DNA of 64,000 nucleotides from Nocardia suismassiliense. GTDB lineage: Bacteria > Actinomycetota > Actinomycetes > Mycobacteriales > Mycobacteriaceae. Each line of letters starts with the position of its first letter. Within the stretch, counting starts at the first letter, position 1. The position numbers and the translations under genes were made by a program. The stretch is taken from NCBI RefSeq assembly GCF_900269665.1, contig NZ_LT985361.1, positions 3,964,694 through 4,028,693 of the forward strand, in the 5' to 3' direction. The notes under the pieces were generated by a model that saw only the letters and a list, made by a program, of their open reading frames with translations, did no database searches and was not told where the DNA came from. Below, piece by piece: positions 7,696 through 16,023 of this stretch.

Positions 7696-9318
7696 ATGTC
7701 TGAGATGGACGAAATCGCCAGTGAAGCACGTAGGTTCGTCGCCTCGATGAGTGCTCTGCTGCGCCAGCACTCCCAAGCCTCGAACTGGTTGGAACGCAGC
7801 TTGATTCGCCGCGACATCAAGCGGGAATGGCGGGCCAAGCTCAAGGAGCAACGTGCCGAGCGAACCCATCAGTTGAGCTGGACCGGCCACAGTATCGATA
7901 ACTACCGCATGCATGCGCTGGCCGCCGCGCAGCGTCAGAACGATCCGCGCGTGGACGAGGACCGGCGCCGCCGCGACGCCGACGCGCTGACACGGCATTA
8001 CGCAGACAAGCGAGACCGCATCCTGGGCAACGAGCACCTCACCGAGGTCGAAAAAGGTATTGCTCTCGATGGTCTGGACGCCGCGACGGTGTTCCCTGAG
8101 TACAAGCCGGGCGAGTTGTTCTCCCGGGCGCACAAGGTGCGCGGCATCGAAGCGTTGCGCTACCGCGCGCAGGTCGCACGAGCACGCGACACCGCGAGCA
8201 TTCCTCGCCCGCAGCCACGGCCGATGCCCCACGTCGACGCCGGATCCCGAAACCGCGACGAGCAACTCGAACGGCTACACACTCCAGCACCGGACCGGGA
8301 CCCCGCCGTAGTCGATGACCGGAAGCCGTTCGTTGCCCTGGTCGGACCGGCCGACGTGATCCACCTCGAAGAGCACGAGTACGCGTCGGTGCCGCATCAG
8401 GACCGGGATCGTTTGCAGCGTTTCACCACTCGCGAGCAAGCCTATGAGTGGACGCTGACTCAACTCGATACCTACCGGACGACCAGCAGCCGTGCCGGGC
8501 AGGACTTCACTGCTTCCATCCGCGAGCTCGGGCGCAGCAACAGCAGCCAAATCGTCAGTGGCCCGCTCGGGATGGTCACCGACGAAGTCCGCGGCCTGTA
8601 CGGCGAGCACCAGCGCCGCCAGGACCACGCACGCCAGGCAGGCCAGCCACAGGCCCGCCCGGCCGGCCAACCGCCCGACACCAGCACGGATCAAGACCGG
8701 TTCGCTGAGATCGAGCGCCGACTCAGCGAGATCACCGCCGACCGGGACCGATTGACCAACCGCGTCGGCATATTGCAGCGCGGACTGGACGCGGTCACCG
8801 CCGACCGCGACGAGGTCAACCGCAAACTCGCCAACGCCAACGGGCAGATCGAGGCATTGAAAAACCGCAATCTGCGTATGGCCGCCGAGATCGAAGAACT
8901 GCGTCAGCAACCAACGGTGGACCGGCTCGCCGCGGAACGGGACCGCTATAAGCGTGAACGCGACGAAGCCGTCGCCAAACTCGCCCAGCAGACCCCACGC
9001 GAGCAGCGGTACGGCAGCCGTGAACGGGTCGAGTTCGACAAGCTCGGCAACACCGAGCGCTGGTCACGCCAGGCAGAGACCGCCGACGACCCGCAAGCAC
9101 AGGCCGACGCGGCCACGCGGCAGGCGTACGGCCGCGCCATCGCCGAGCAGATGTCGGCTGACTTCGCCAAGGTGCATGGCGATATCTACGACGAGCCAAA
9201 GCTGTGCGAGTTCGCCCGCGAATGGCTTGCCAACGCCGCAGAGCAGCACCGCGAACGGAAGACCAACGGTACCGAGCGAAACGGGCAGCAGCGCAACGGA
9301 ACCGAGCGGAGCCGTTGA
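7696..9318 (+). CDS. Large coiled-coil protein of the element
   Basis: A 540-residue, highly charged soluble protein with no membrane segment. The N-terminal 160 residues are helical and basic (RRDIKREWRAKLKEQRAERT). A middle part (200-300) may be globular. Residues about 330-440 are a long coiled coil (EIERRLSEITADRDRLTNRV and following), and the tail is polar. AAAGGACC precedes the ATG. No nuclease, relaxase or ATPase motif is visible. Long coiled-coil proteins downstream of the translocase in AICEs usually lack a known function; it could organise DNA or membrane partners. The product itself is well supported, the function is unknown. Confidence 0.6.
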   Translation: MSEMDEIASEARRFVASMSALLRQHSQASNWLERSLIRRDIKREWRAKLKEQRAERTHQLSWTGHSIDNYRMHALAAAQRQNDPRVDEDRRRRDADALTRHYADKRDRILGNEHLTEVEKGIALDGLDAATVFPEYKPGELFSRAHKVRGIEALRYRAQVARARDTASIPRPQPRPMPHVDAGSRNRDEQLERLHTPAPDRDPAVVDDRKPFVALVGPADVIHLEEHEYASVPHQDRDRLQRFTTREQAYEWTLTQLDTYRTTSSRAGQDFTASIRELGRSNSSQIVSGPLGMVTDEVRGLYGEHQRRQDHARQAGQPQARPAGQPPDTSTDQDRFAEIERRLSEITADRDRLTNRVGILQRGLDAVTADRDEVNRKLANANGQIEALKNRNLRMAAEIEELRQQPTVDRLAAERDRYKRERDEAVAKLAQQTPREQRYGSRERVEFDKLGNTERWSRQAETADDPQAQADAATRQAYGRAIAEQMSADFAKVHGDIYDEPKLCEFAREWLANAAEQHRERKTNGTERNGQQRNGTERSR

Positions 9319-9319
9319 C

Positions 9320-9676
9320 ATGGATAACCGTCCATCACCGCTGGGCATGGCAACCGAAACCATCCGACGTGCTCGGCTTACCGTGGCTCAACACGCCACC
9401 GACCGCGCCGACGCCGCCGAACTGCTGAAAATGCTCGGCCTGATCAGCGAGCCGCCGACTCAACAGCAGCCGAAACTGCAGCCGGTGCGGAACCCCGGCA
9501 GCTGCGTGAAATGCGGTGTGACGACCGGCGATCCACGTGCCGCCGGTCACGGCGGTGCTCGCTACGGCGGCCGCGGCCGCTGCGACGCCTGCTATCAGCG
9601 ACTCGTCCGCGCCGAGCGCAAAGCAGCCCAGGGGGACCGGACTCCGCAGCGCCGCGTGATCGAACGGAGCCGCTGA
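9320..9676 (+). CDS. Zinc-ribbon-containing hypothetical protein
   Basis: A 118-residue protein. A helical N-terminal half is followed by a zinc-ribbon-like module with C63-x2-C66 and a second pair about 24 residues on (CDACYQR), then a basic tail (RVIERSR). It begins one base after the stop of the coiled-coil gene. The arrangement suggests a small DNA- or protein-binding factor. It is the second small zinc-ribbon protein on the element, after 189-374. No family is recognised. Confidence 0.55.
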   Translation: MDNRPSPLGMATETIRRARLTVAQHATDRADAAELLKMLGLISEPPTQQQPKLQPVRNPGSCVKCGVTTGDPRAAGHGGARYGGRGRCDACYQRLVRAERKAAQGDRTPQRRVIERSR

Positions 9677-9677
9677 G

Positions 9678-10127
9678 ATGGAACGCGAACACGAAGAAGC
9701 CATGCGCGTCGACTTCGCCGAACTGGTTCGGCTCCGCGATGAGGTGTTCCACGCCGAGGACTTGGGACAGCCCGCGAGCGAGATCGACCGACTCGCTGAT
9801 CAGCGCTACGACATCGATGCACGGTGGCTGGGTAGTCCGCACCACGAGGACTGGAGGTACTTGCACACCGCGTACAACGACTGGGTACGCGCCCCGGAAG
9901 CCACGCGGCGTTTCCTCGACTGGATCGAGCACTACCGCGACCTCGGACACGAGCAGGTCTCCCAGGTGCAGCAGCGAAGCCTGGAACAAGCCCGCGAACT
10001 GGCCGGGGAGACCTTCCAGGTCGACTACGAACGCAACGCCCCCGATGTCGCACGGTTCACCCCGGACACGCCGGTACCGGTTTTCGGAGCTGCCCGGCAG
10101 CGTCGCGGGATCGAGCGGGGGCGGTGA
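9678..10127 (+). CDS. Hypothetical acidic helical protein
   Basis: A 149-residue acidic soluble protein with predicted helices throughout (FAELVRLRDEVFHAEDLGQP; HEQVSQVQQRSLEQARELAG). It has no Cys pairs, membrane segments or catalytic motifs. It starts one base after the previous stop, with GGAG as ribosome binding site. Its C-terminal tail (RQRRGIERGR) resembles the short basic tails ending in ER-x-R of neighbouring proteins (3255-3605, 9320-9676, 7296-7670), a local compositional habit of the element. Function unknown. Confidence 0.5.
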   Translation: MEREHEEAMRVDFAELVRLRDEVFHAEDLGQPASEIDRLADQRYDIDARWLGSPHHEDWRYLHTAYNDWVRAPEATRRFLDWIEHYRDLGHEQVSQVQQRSLEQARELAGETFQVDYERNAPDVARFTPDTPVPVFGAARQRRGIERGR

Positions 10128-10131
10128 ACTC

Positions 10132-11115
10132 GTGGAACCGCAACAGGCGCAAGGGCGTTCGTGGCAGATCATCACCACCGCGTTGGATCGCACGATGGGT
10201 ACTGGCAAGGGCTCACAGTCTGGCTGGGTGCGCTACCTATGCCCCGTCCACGAAGCCGACGGGCACCACCACAACCCGTCACTGGGTGTCCGCTACGACC
10301 CGAGCCAGTCCAAGACGATCGTGCGTTGCTTCGCCGGATGTGACGACCGGGACGTGCTGGCGCGGTTGGATCTTCGGGTCCGTGACATGTTCGACCGGCT
10401 CCCCGAACGCGACCCCAACCGCCGCAGCCCGCGGACTCAACCGCGCACCACCACCAGCGAGCAGCAGCTCGCACCGGTAGAACGGGCGATCCAGGCCGCC
10501 CGATTCCCGATTCCAGCACGGCGGGACCTCGGAACCCAGACCGGCCCGGCGGCGAACGTCGACACATACGTCTACCGATGGCCGGACGGACGTGTCGAAG
10601 GCGCGGTAACCCGCGTGCACACCCCGCACGAGTACGGATATGCCAAGTCGTTCTGGCAGGCACGCTGGACCGGGACCGCATGGGAGCCGGGAGGTTTCGC
10701 GCCGATCCCATGGCGGCTCAACCACATCCGCGAAGCCCTCGACACCGGCCGCGAAATCTTCGTGTGTGAGGGCGAGAAGGACGTGCAGCGTGCCAACCAG
10801 GCCGGGCTGATCGCCACCTGCAACGCCATGGGCGCAGGCAGTTGGAAGCCAGAGCACGCGCGCTGGCTCGTCGGGGCGGGGCGGGTGATTGTGGTCGCCG
10901 ACCGCGACTGTCCCGGCTACCGCCACGCCGCCAAAGTCGCCGACACCCTCGCCGGCCGGGTCGGAGAAGTCCGGGTCCTGCAAGCCCGCAGCGGCAAAGA
11001 CCTCGCCGACCACTTCGACGCCGGGTACCAGCTCGAAGACCTCACACCTGTCCCGTACCTGGACCGACCACAACAGCCAAGGTTTCGGCCAGCAGGCCGG
11101 ACCCGCAGCCGCTGA
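10132..11115 (+). CDS. Toprim-domain primase-like replication protein
   Basis: A 327-residue protein. The N-terminal CHC2-like zinc finger is visible as YLCPVHEADGHHHNPSLGVR and then CFAGCDD (Cys, His, Cys, Cys ligands). The C-terminal half is a Toprim domain, with the Glu of FVCEGEKD (about 207-214) and the acidic pair of VVADRDCPGY (about 258-267). No helicase or polymerase domain follows, so it is a minimal primase that needs host or unseen partners. The GTG at 10132 is chosen because GGGGGCGG lies a few bases before it; the reading frame remains open further upstream over the previous gene. It probably primes replication of the excised circle. Confidence 0.75.
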   Translation: MEPQQAQGRSWQIITTALDRTMGTGKGSQSGWVRYLCPVHEADGHHHNPSLGVRYDPSQSKTIVRCFAGCDDRDVLARLDLRVRDMFDRLPERDPNRRSPRTQPRTTTSEQQLAPVERAIQAARFPIPARRDLGTQTGPAANVDTYVYRWPDGRVEGAVTRVHTPHEYGYAKSFWQARWTGTAWEPGGFAPIPWRLNHIREALDTGREIFVCEGEKDVQRANQAGLIATCNAMGAGSWKPEHARWLVGAGRVIVVADRDCPGYRHAAKVADTLAGRVGEVRVLQARSGKDLADHFDAGYQLEDLTPVPYLDRPQQPRFRPAGRTRSR

Positions 11116-11143
11116 ACACCATTCACCGAAAGGAAACATTCTC

Positions 11144-11551
11144 ATGAGCATCGACTACAGCCAGCGATTCAAGGCCGCGGCGAGCAAGCCGCCGAGCGCG
11201 TTCGGTAAGAACACCCCACCCAACACCACTATTTACGGCCGCATCGTAGAGATCGGCGAGCAGCCGAAGCTCAAGTTCAACGGCGCCCCCGGTGAGGTCG
11301 ACAAGGACAAGAAGGGCAACCCAGTCCTGCAGCTGTTCATCACCATCGACACCCCCGCCGGACCCCGCAACCTGTACCCGACCTGGCGGATGGAACAAGC
11401 CATCGGCACCGCCCTGGAAAAGGCCGGCGCCGGAGCCTTCGAGATGGGCGCCGTGCTCTCGGTCACCTACGTCGGACAGGACCCGAACGACGAACGCGCC
11501 AAGCTCTACACCGCCGTCTACACACCCACCGGCACGAACGGCGGTGCATGA
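11144..11551 (+). CDS. Hypothetical replication-associated protein (possible OB-fold)
   Basis: A 135-residue protein rich in beta-strand patterns (YGRIVEIGEQPKLKF; NPVLQLFITIDTPAGPRNLY; GAVLSVTYVGQD). This, and its position right after the primase, suggests a single-strand-DNA-binding or OB-fold protein. It lacks recognisable SSB signature residues and an acidic C-terminal tip, so the assignment is only by shape and context. GAAAGGAAAC before the ATG at 11144 is a good ribosome binding site. Confidence 0.5.
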   Translation: MSIDYSQRFKAAASKPPSAFGKNTPPNTTIYGRIVEIGEQPKLKFNGAPGEVDKDKKGNPVLQLFITIDTPAGPRNLYPTWRMEQAIGTALEKAGAGAFEMGAVLSVTYVGQDPNDERAKLYTAVYTPTGTNGGA

Positions 11552-11554
11552 GCC

Positions 11555-12457
11555 GTGACCGGATATGACTCCGGTGACGAGGCGGGGCGCAGCAACGATG
11601 CTGCGCACCGCCGCGCACCCGATGTCAGTGCACACGAGGCTGGTCCGTCGCCGAGGGCGGGGCCGGTACTGCTGTTGGCGTTACCGGCGTTCGTGGCGAT
11701 CTGGTCCGGTTGGGTCGGGCTTGGTGAGCTGACCGGGTTCGGTCCGGTGCATCCGCTGCCGGGTATCGCCGACGACTTCACGATCAACACCGCGATTACG
11801 CTGCCGATCGGGATGGAGGCATACGCCTCCTACGCGCTGTATGTGTGGCTGTCCGGTCGGGTCCGCTCGGACCGAACCCGCAGCTACGCCAAGTATTCGG
11901 CGTTCGGCAGCCTCGTGTTGGGTGCGGTGGGGCAAGTTGCTTACCACCTCATGCAAGCCGCGGGAATGAGCACGGCACCGTGGCCGGTTACTGTGCTTGT
12001 CGCCTGTCTACCCGTTGTGGTTCTCGGAATGGGTGCGGCGCTGGCGCACATGATCGGCCGTGAGCACCATCATTCACCGACCGTGCGCAGTAAGCCGGAA
12101 CCGGTGCACAGCTCCGAACCAGTCCGCACCATGTCAGTGCGGGAAGTGCACACCGAAACTCGCTCGACGTCGACGGAACTGACCGAATCCCGCGTAGCGC
12201 GCGAACTCGAACCAGTCGAATGCATCGAAATCGAGGCCAGCGCAGCGCCCGATCATTGGTCATTGGTCGCCGACCGCGTGTGCGGAGCAGACCCCGCCGG
12301 GCGCCGCGATCCCCGCAAGGTCGCCGAGATTCTGCGCCTGCGCCACGACCACGGCTGGTCACACGCCCGCATCGCCGAGCAAGTCGAACTCAGCTCATCA
12401 ACCGTCACCCGAACACTCACCGCCGCCCAGGAATACACCAGAACAGAAGGAACCTGA
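11555..12457 (+). CDS. DUF2637/SpdB-like membrane protein fused to an HTH domain
   Basis: A 300-residue protein starting at GTG 11555. After a polar N-terminus come about four membrane helices between residues 33 and 170 (VLLLALPAFVAIWSGWVGLG; TLPIGMEAYASYALYVWLSG; then two more), the pattern of DUF2637/SpdB proteins of AICEs and linear plasmids. A polar linker (170-250) rich in Ser, Glu and Thr follows. The last 50 residues form a helix-turn-helix (GWSHARIAEQVELSSSTVTR). A membrane spread protein with its own HTH may anchor or sense element DNA at the membrane. It is followed by xis after 2 bp. Confidence 0.7.
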   Translation: MTGYDSGDEAGRSNDAAHRRAPDVSAHEAGPSPRAGPVLLLALPAFVAIWSGWVGLGELTGFGPVHPLPGIADDFTINTAITLPIGMEAYASYALYVWLSGRVRSDRTRSYAKYSAFGSLVLGAVGQVAYHLMQAAGMSTAPWPVTVLVACLPVVVLGMGAALAHMIGREHHHSPTVRSKPEPVHSSEPVRTMSVREVHTETRSTSTELTESRVARELEPVECIEIEASAAPDHWSLVADRVCGADPAGRRDPRKVAEILRLRHDHGWSHARIAEQVELSSSTVTRTLTAAQEYTRTEGT

Positions 12458-12459
12458 TC

Positions 12460-12693
12460 ATGACCGACACCAACGCCCGAGAAGTATGGGAGCTGACCGA
12501 GAACGCCTGGTATACAACGGAAGACGTTGCCGCGGTGCTCAAGGTGGATCCGTCGAGCCTGCGACGCTGGCGCACAGCCCGCCCACCGCAAGGCCCGCCA
12601 TTCGTTCATCTATCCGATCGAGTGACGCGGTATCTCGGCGCCGACGTTCTGGCCTACCTCCAACGCAACCGCATCGACCCGACGGCGGCGTGA
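12460..12693 (+). CDS. xis: Excisionase-type helix-turn-helix protein
   Basis: A 77-residue protein with a winged HTH of the excisionase/MerR type (YTTEDVAAVLKVDPSSLRRW, then a wing around FVHLSDRVTRYLG). AGAAGGAA precedes the ATG. Its TGA stop shares a base with the ATG of the integrase (TGATG), so xis and int are co-translated, the classic AICE arrangement. It would bend attachment-site DNA and steer the integrase toward excision. Confidence 0.85.
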   Translation: MTDTNAREVWELTENAWYTTEDVAAVLKVDPSSLRRWRTARPPQGPPFVHLSDRVTRYLGADVLAYLQRNRIDPTAA

Positions 12694-13958
12694 TGGGCAC
12701 CGACCCAGTTCGATTGATTCCGCTCGGGGTAGAGATCCGAGCGGACATCGAAGAACGCAACCGCGCCACGCCATTCCGCGCACGAGTGCGATGGACCGAT
12801 CCCATCAGCAAGGCGCGGCCGTCCAAGTCGGCAGCCTTCGACACACGCGAAGAAGCCGAGGAGTGGGTAAGCAAGATCCGAAGTGCCGCAGCCCGCGGTG
12901 TCGACCCGAAGGCCGCGACCGCCACGCTCAAGGACTACGGCGACGACAACTGGGCCGCAGCCATGCGCGGACTTGAAGAGAAGACAGCGGGGGATGCCTA
13001 CTTACCAGCCTGGAACCGCCGCGTAGTACCGGCACTCGGCCACATCCCGGTCACCATGATTACCGCAGGCCTTGCCGACCGTGCAGTCATGGGCTGGATC
13101 GCTGACGGCGTCAGCAAGTCAGCAGTAAAGAACAGCTTGGCAGCGCTATCCCGCGTGCTGGACCAGGCAGTCCGTGACGAAGTGATCGACCGGAACCGAG
13201 TCGAGGTCAGCGGTTGGCAACGCCAGTACGAACGATACGAGGACGAACTCGATGACCCCCGATCGCTCGCGCTCCCGGACTGGCTGACACTGACCAATCT
13301 CGCCGACGCGTTGGTCGCCGCGTCGGCCGACGGTTACCGGGGCTGGGGCGACGTCGTGATCTTCGCGGCGTGCACCGCGGTGCGAATCGGAGAAGTCTCC
13401 GGATGCCGGGTCGACGATATCGACACGACGGAATGGGTCTGGCGGCTGCGTCGGCAGACGTCACCCGGTCCGGGCGGACTGAAAGACAAAGGCACGAAAG
13501 GCAAACGGTCGAGGCGGATTCCGATCATCGAGAACATCCGCCCGCTGGTGCTCAAGCGGATCCAGGCCGCCAACAGTCGACCGGACGCGCGATTGTTCGT
13601 CGGCCCGCGTGGTGGCCGGATACAAACCGGTGTGCTCCGGAAGGCGACGCACTGGCACGAGGTCGTTGCGAAGCTCGGCTACGAACACCTGCGTAGGCAC
13701 GACCTCAGGCACACCGGCCTGACCTGGTTCGCCGACGCCGGCGTCCCGCTGCATCGACTCCAGCAGATCGCCGGACACACCGACCCACGGATTACGCAGA
13801 GGTATCTGCACCCCGACATCAAGGCGTTGCAGAACGACGGCGATCTGTTGTCGAGGTTCCTCACCGCGCCGCACGGCGGGCCGCAGATTCCGGAGCTGCT
13901 GGCGGCCATGGACAGCGAACGGTCCCCAAATGGTCCCCAACTCCGGATCGTCAAATGA
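12693..13958 (+). CDS. int: Tyrosine site-specific integrase
   Basis: A 421-residue tyrosine recombinase that integrates and excises the element at tRNA-Pro. The N-terminal arm-binding region (about 25-70) is followed by a SAM-like core-binding domain (85-185). The catalytic domain has Arg231 (AVRIGE), His336 and Arg339 (HDLRH), His362 (GHTD) and nucleophile Tyr371 (RYLHPD), so all key residues are present. The ATG overlaps the xis stop. The gene ends 38 bp before the tRNA 3' end. Its last codons contain a GGTCCCCAA direct repeat (13921-13929 and 13932-13940), possibly an arm-type site. Confidence 0.93.
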   Translation: MGTDPVRLIPLGVEIRADIEERNRATPFRARVRWTDPISKARPSKSAAFDTREEAEEWVSKIRSAAARGVDPKAATATLKDYGDDNWAAAMRGLEEKTAGDAYLPAWNRRVVPALGHIPVTMITAGLADRAVMGWIADGVSKSAVKNSLAALSRVLDQAVRDEVIDRNRVEVSGWQRQYERYEDELDDPRSLALPDWLTLTNLADALVAASADGYRGWGDVVIFAACTAVRIGEVSGCRVDDIDTTEWVWRLRRQTSPGPGGLKDKGTKGKRSRRIPIIENIRPLVLKRIQAANSRPDARLFVGPRGGRIQTGVLRKATHWHEVVAKLGYEHLRRHDLRHTGLTWFADAGVPLHRLQQIAGHTDPRITQRYLHPDIKALQNDGDLLSRFLTAPHGGPQIPELLAAMDSERSPNGPQLRIVK

Positions 13959-13959
13959 G

Positions 13960-13994
13960 AAAATCCCCTCCGACCGCAGGTCAGAGGGGATTTT
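13960..13994. terminator. Bidirectional intrinsic terminator
   Basis: AAAATCCCCTC (13960-13970) pairs perfectly with GAGGGGATTTT (13984-13994), and inside it GACC pairs with GGTC around a GCA loop, with one C/A mismatch between the two stems. The A-rich and T-rich flanks make it an intrinsic terminator in both directions: for int on the + strand and for tRNA-Pro on the - strand. It lies between the integrase stop and the tRNA 3' end. Confidence 0.85.
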
Positions 13995-13996
13995 CT

Positions 13997-14073
13997 TGGT
14001 CGGGCTGACAGGATTTGAACCTGCGACCACCTGACCCCCAGTCAGGTGCGCTACCAAGCTGCGCCACAGCCCG
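13997..14073 (-). tRNA. tRNA-Pro(GGG)
   Basis: Reading the - strand, CGGGCTG (acceptor) pairs with CAGCCCG, the D arm is GCGC...GCGC, the anticodon stem is CCTGA/TCAGG with loop CTGGGGG, giving anticodon GGG, and the T arm is GCAGG-TTCAAAT-CCTGT. The discriminator A and a genomically encoded CCA occupy 14000-13997. The gene is intact. The element lies on its 3' side, as expected when an integrase uses the tRNA 3' end as attB and restores it on insertion. Confidence 0.95.
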
Positions 14074-14304
14074 TTCCGCGCCCATTGCTGGGCGCTCGAA
14101 GAGATTACCTCAGGTACCCCCGGGGTAGCGAATCGCCTGGTGAGCGGCGTGGCGAGGGGGGTGAGTGGGGCGTGAAAGATGGTCGGGCGCAGGGGGTGTG
14201 ACGGAGGAGGGGGGTGGGGGGCGGATTGGTGGCGAGCAGTGGGGGCATTACGCATAGTACGAATGGGCCGTGCGGTGTCGGCGGACCGGAAGGAGAGGGC
14301 GGGT

Positions 14305-15033
14305 ATGAGTCGGGAGCGGCGGCTGGTCGAGGCGTTTGTGCAGTTGGCGGACTCGCTGGTGGAGGAGTATGACCCGGTGGACGTGGTGCAGGAGCTGCTG
14401 GATCGGGCTGTCGACCTGCTACCTGTCGATACCGCGGCCGTGCTGTTGGCGGGGGAGGACGGGGAGCTGAAGGTGCTGGCTTCGACCAGTGAGGCGACGC
14501 GGTGGCTGGAGTTGTTGCAGATCCAGGCGCAGGACGGGCCGTGTGTGCAGTCGTATCGCGACAGCGAACAGGTCATTGTCGAGGATCTGGAGGAGGTGCG
14601 CGACCGGTGGCCTGCGTTCGCGAAACAGGCTCTGCTGGAGGGCTTTCGGTCGGTGTATGCGTTGCCGCTGCGGTTGCGGGCGGACCGGGTGGGGGCGCTG
14701 AATCTGTTCAGCACCGGCGAGGGACATATGACGGAGGACGATCTGCTGGTGGGGCAGGCGCTGGCGGATATCGCGAGTATCGCGATTTTGCAGGCTCGGC
14801 TGCTGGCGGGCCACCGGACGGTCAACGGGCAGTTGCAGTCGGCGCTGCAGAGCCGGGTGGTGATCGAGCAGGCGAAGGGGATTCTGGCCGCGCACGGCGA
14901 CCTCGATCCGGAGACCGCGTTCGACGCGTTGCGTGGCTATGCCCGCACTACGCGCGGCCGGCTACCGGATCTTGCGCGCGCCGTGGTCGACCGCACCGTC
15001 GACGTGAGCAAGATCCTGGATCGCCGCCGCTGA
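14305..15033 (+). CDS. GAF-ANTAR RNA-binding regulator
   Basis: A 242-residue protein. A GAF sensor domain covers about 22-170 (DTAAVLLAGEDGELKVLAST; VYALPLRLRADRVGALNLFS). An ANTAR domain covers about 182-236 (LQSALQSRVVIEQAKGILAA, then the Ala/Tyr-rich third helix FDALRGYARTTRGRL). ANTAR proteins bind two-hairpin RNA targets and prevent termination. GGAAGGAGAGGG precedes the ATG at 14305, which is why I prefer it to the in-frame start upstream. It ends 2 bp from the stop of a second ANTAR protein coming from the other strand. The GAF ligand is unknown. Confidence 0.88.
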   Translation: MSRERRLVEAFVQLADSLVEEYDPVDVVQELLDRAVDLLPVDTAAVLLAGEDGELKVLASTSEATRWLELLQIQAQDGPCVQSYRDSEQVIVEDLEEVRDRWPAFAKQALLEGFRSVYALPLRLRADRVGALNLFSTGEGHMTEDDLLVGQALADIASIAILQARLLAGHRTVNGQLQSALQSRVVIEQAKGILAAHGDLDPETAFDALRGYARTTRGRLPDLARAVVDRTVDVSKILDRRR

Positions 15034-15035
15034 GT

Positions 15036-15803
15036 TCACAGCCGTTCGTGCACGGTGAGCAGCAGGTGGTCGAAGCGGGTGCGCAGCTCGACCACCTGCC
15101 CGTCGAGCGTGTTGACCTCGGAAACGAGCTGGGTGGCCAGGGTGCGCAGTTTGGTGCCGGTCTCCTGGGACCGCCAGGTGAGCACCCGGAACGCCTGGTC
15201 GGCGGTGATGCCGTAGATCAGCATCAGGACGCCTTTGGCCTGTTCGATCGCGGCCCGCGCGGTGTACAGCTCGGGGAGCGCGCCGTTGAGGGTCTGTCTG
15301 CGGTCTTCTTCGAGCGTGTTGGTGATGTCGATGTAGTACCCGGAGGTGCCGATCACGTGTCCGTCGTCGTCGGCCATGTCGTCGCCGACGACGAGGACGT
15401 GGTGCACGCTGCCTCTGGTGTCGATGATGCGGTGTCTGCTGCAGAACGGTTCGCCGGTTTCGAGGGTGCGGGCGAGGGTGTTCGCCACCTGTTCGCGGTC
15501 CTCGGGGTGCTTGTGTGACAGCAGCAGTTCGGTGGACGGCCGCACCACTCCCGGTTCGTAGCCGTGGATGAGCGCGACCTCGTCGGACCATTCCCAACGC
15601 TGGTCGGCCAGCCAGAAACGGAACGTCCCGGCGTTTTGTGCGCTGCCCGCGCCCAGCACTTCCTCGACCGGCCGCACTGTCTCGGGCCCGATGACGCCGG
15701 CGTCGCCCACCAGCGCGGCCGGACCCCCGGCGGGAAAGCCGCCGCCCTCCGGCGTGACTTCCGGAACATCAACAGACTGATCCAACAACCTGCCCCTCTC
15801 CAC
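15036..15803 (-). CDS. PAS-ANTAR RNA-binding regulator
   Basis: A 255-residue protein. Residues about 55-160 form a PAS domain (RWEWSDEVALIHGYEPGVVR; HRIIDTRGSVHHVLVVGDDM; IGTSGYYIDIT), and residues about 170-230 an ANTAR domain (ARAAIEQAKGVLMLIYGITA; FRVLTWRSQETGTKLRTLAT). It starts with GTG at 15803. It is tail to tail with the GAF-ANTAR gene with only 2 bp between stop codons, so the transcripts may overlap. The PAS ligand and the RNA targets are unknown. Two ANTAR antiterminators of different sensor type next to each other suggest related signals. Confidence 0.87.
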   Translation of the reverse strand: MERGRLLDQSVDVPEVTPEGGGFPAGGPAALVGDAGVIGPETVRPVEEVLGAGSAQNAGTFRFWLADQRWEWSDEVALIHGYEPGVVRPSTELLLSHKHPEDREQVANTLARTLETGEPFCSRHRIIDTRGSVHHVLVVGDDMADDDGHVIGTSGYYIDITNTLEEDRRQTLNGALPELYTARAAIEQAKGVLMLIYGITADQAFRVLTWRSQETGTKLRTLATQLVSEVNTLDGQVVELRTRFDHLLLTVHERL

Positions 15804-16023
15804 CTCGACCGATATCGGTACTGAAAACGGTCGGCTGACGGGGGCTGGGGCAGCGCGTTCCGGTCGATTAGATTACCCCGGCACACCGACAGCTCGTCGG
15901 GAAGGCGCACCGAGTTGGCGCGAGGGCCAGCAAATGTGTCGTGACCTAGGGGTAGCGGTGCCGGCGAGTCGTTCGGGTCCGCCAGTGCGGTGCCGAGCTG
16001 GGTTGCGGCACAGTGATTCTCGA

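Larger units (their letters stand above)
2394..13997 (+). mobile_element. Actinomycete integrative and conjugative element (AICE), right part
   Basis: The genes from 2550 to 13958 all run on the + strand and form a typical AICE set: an FtsK/SpoIIIE-type translocase (4669-6657), a Replic_Relax-like HTH protein, a CHC2/Toprim primase (10132-11115), a DUF2637/SpdB-like membrane protein, an excisionase and a tyrosine integrase. The integrase ends 38 bp from the 3' end of tRNA-Pro, the usual attachment site class. No nicking relaxase is seen, as expected for elements that move double-stranded DNA. The 2394 boundary is only the start of the transfer module. Genes at 189-2393 are probably also inside. 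I found no second copy of the tRNA 3' end in 1-2400, so attL is left of the window. Confidence 0.85.
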
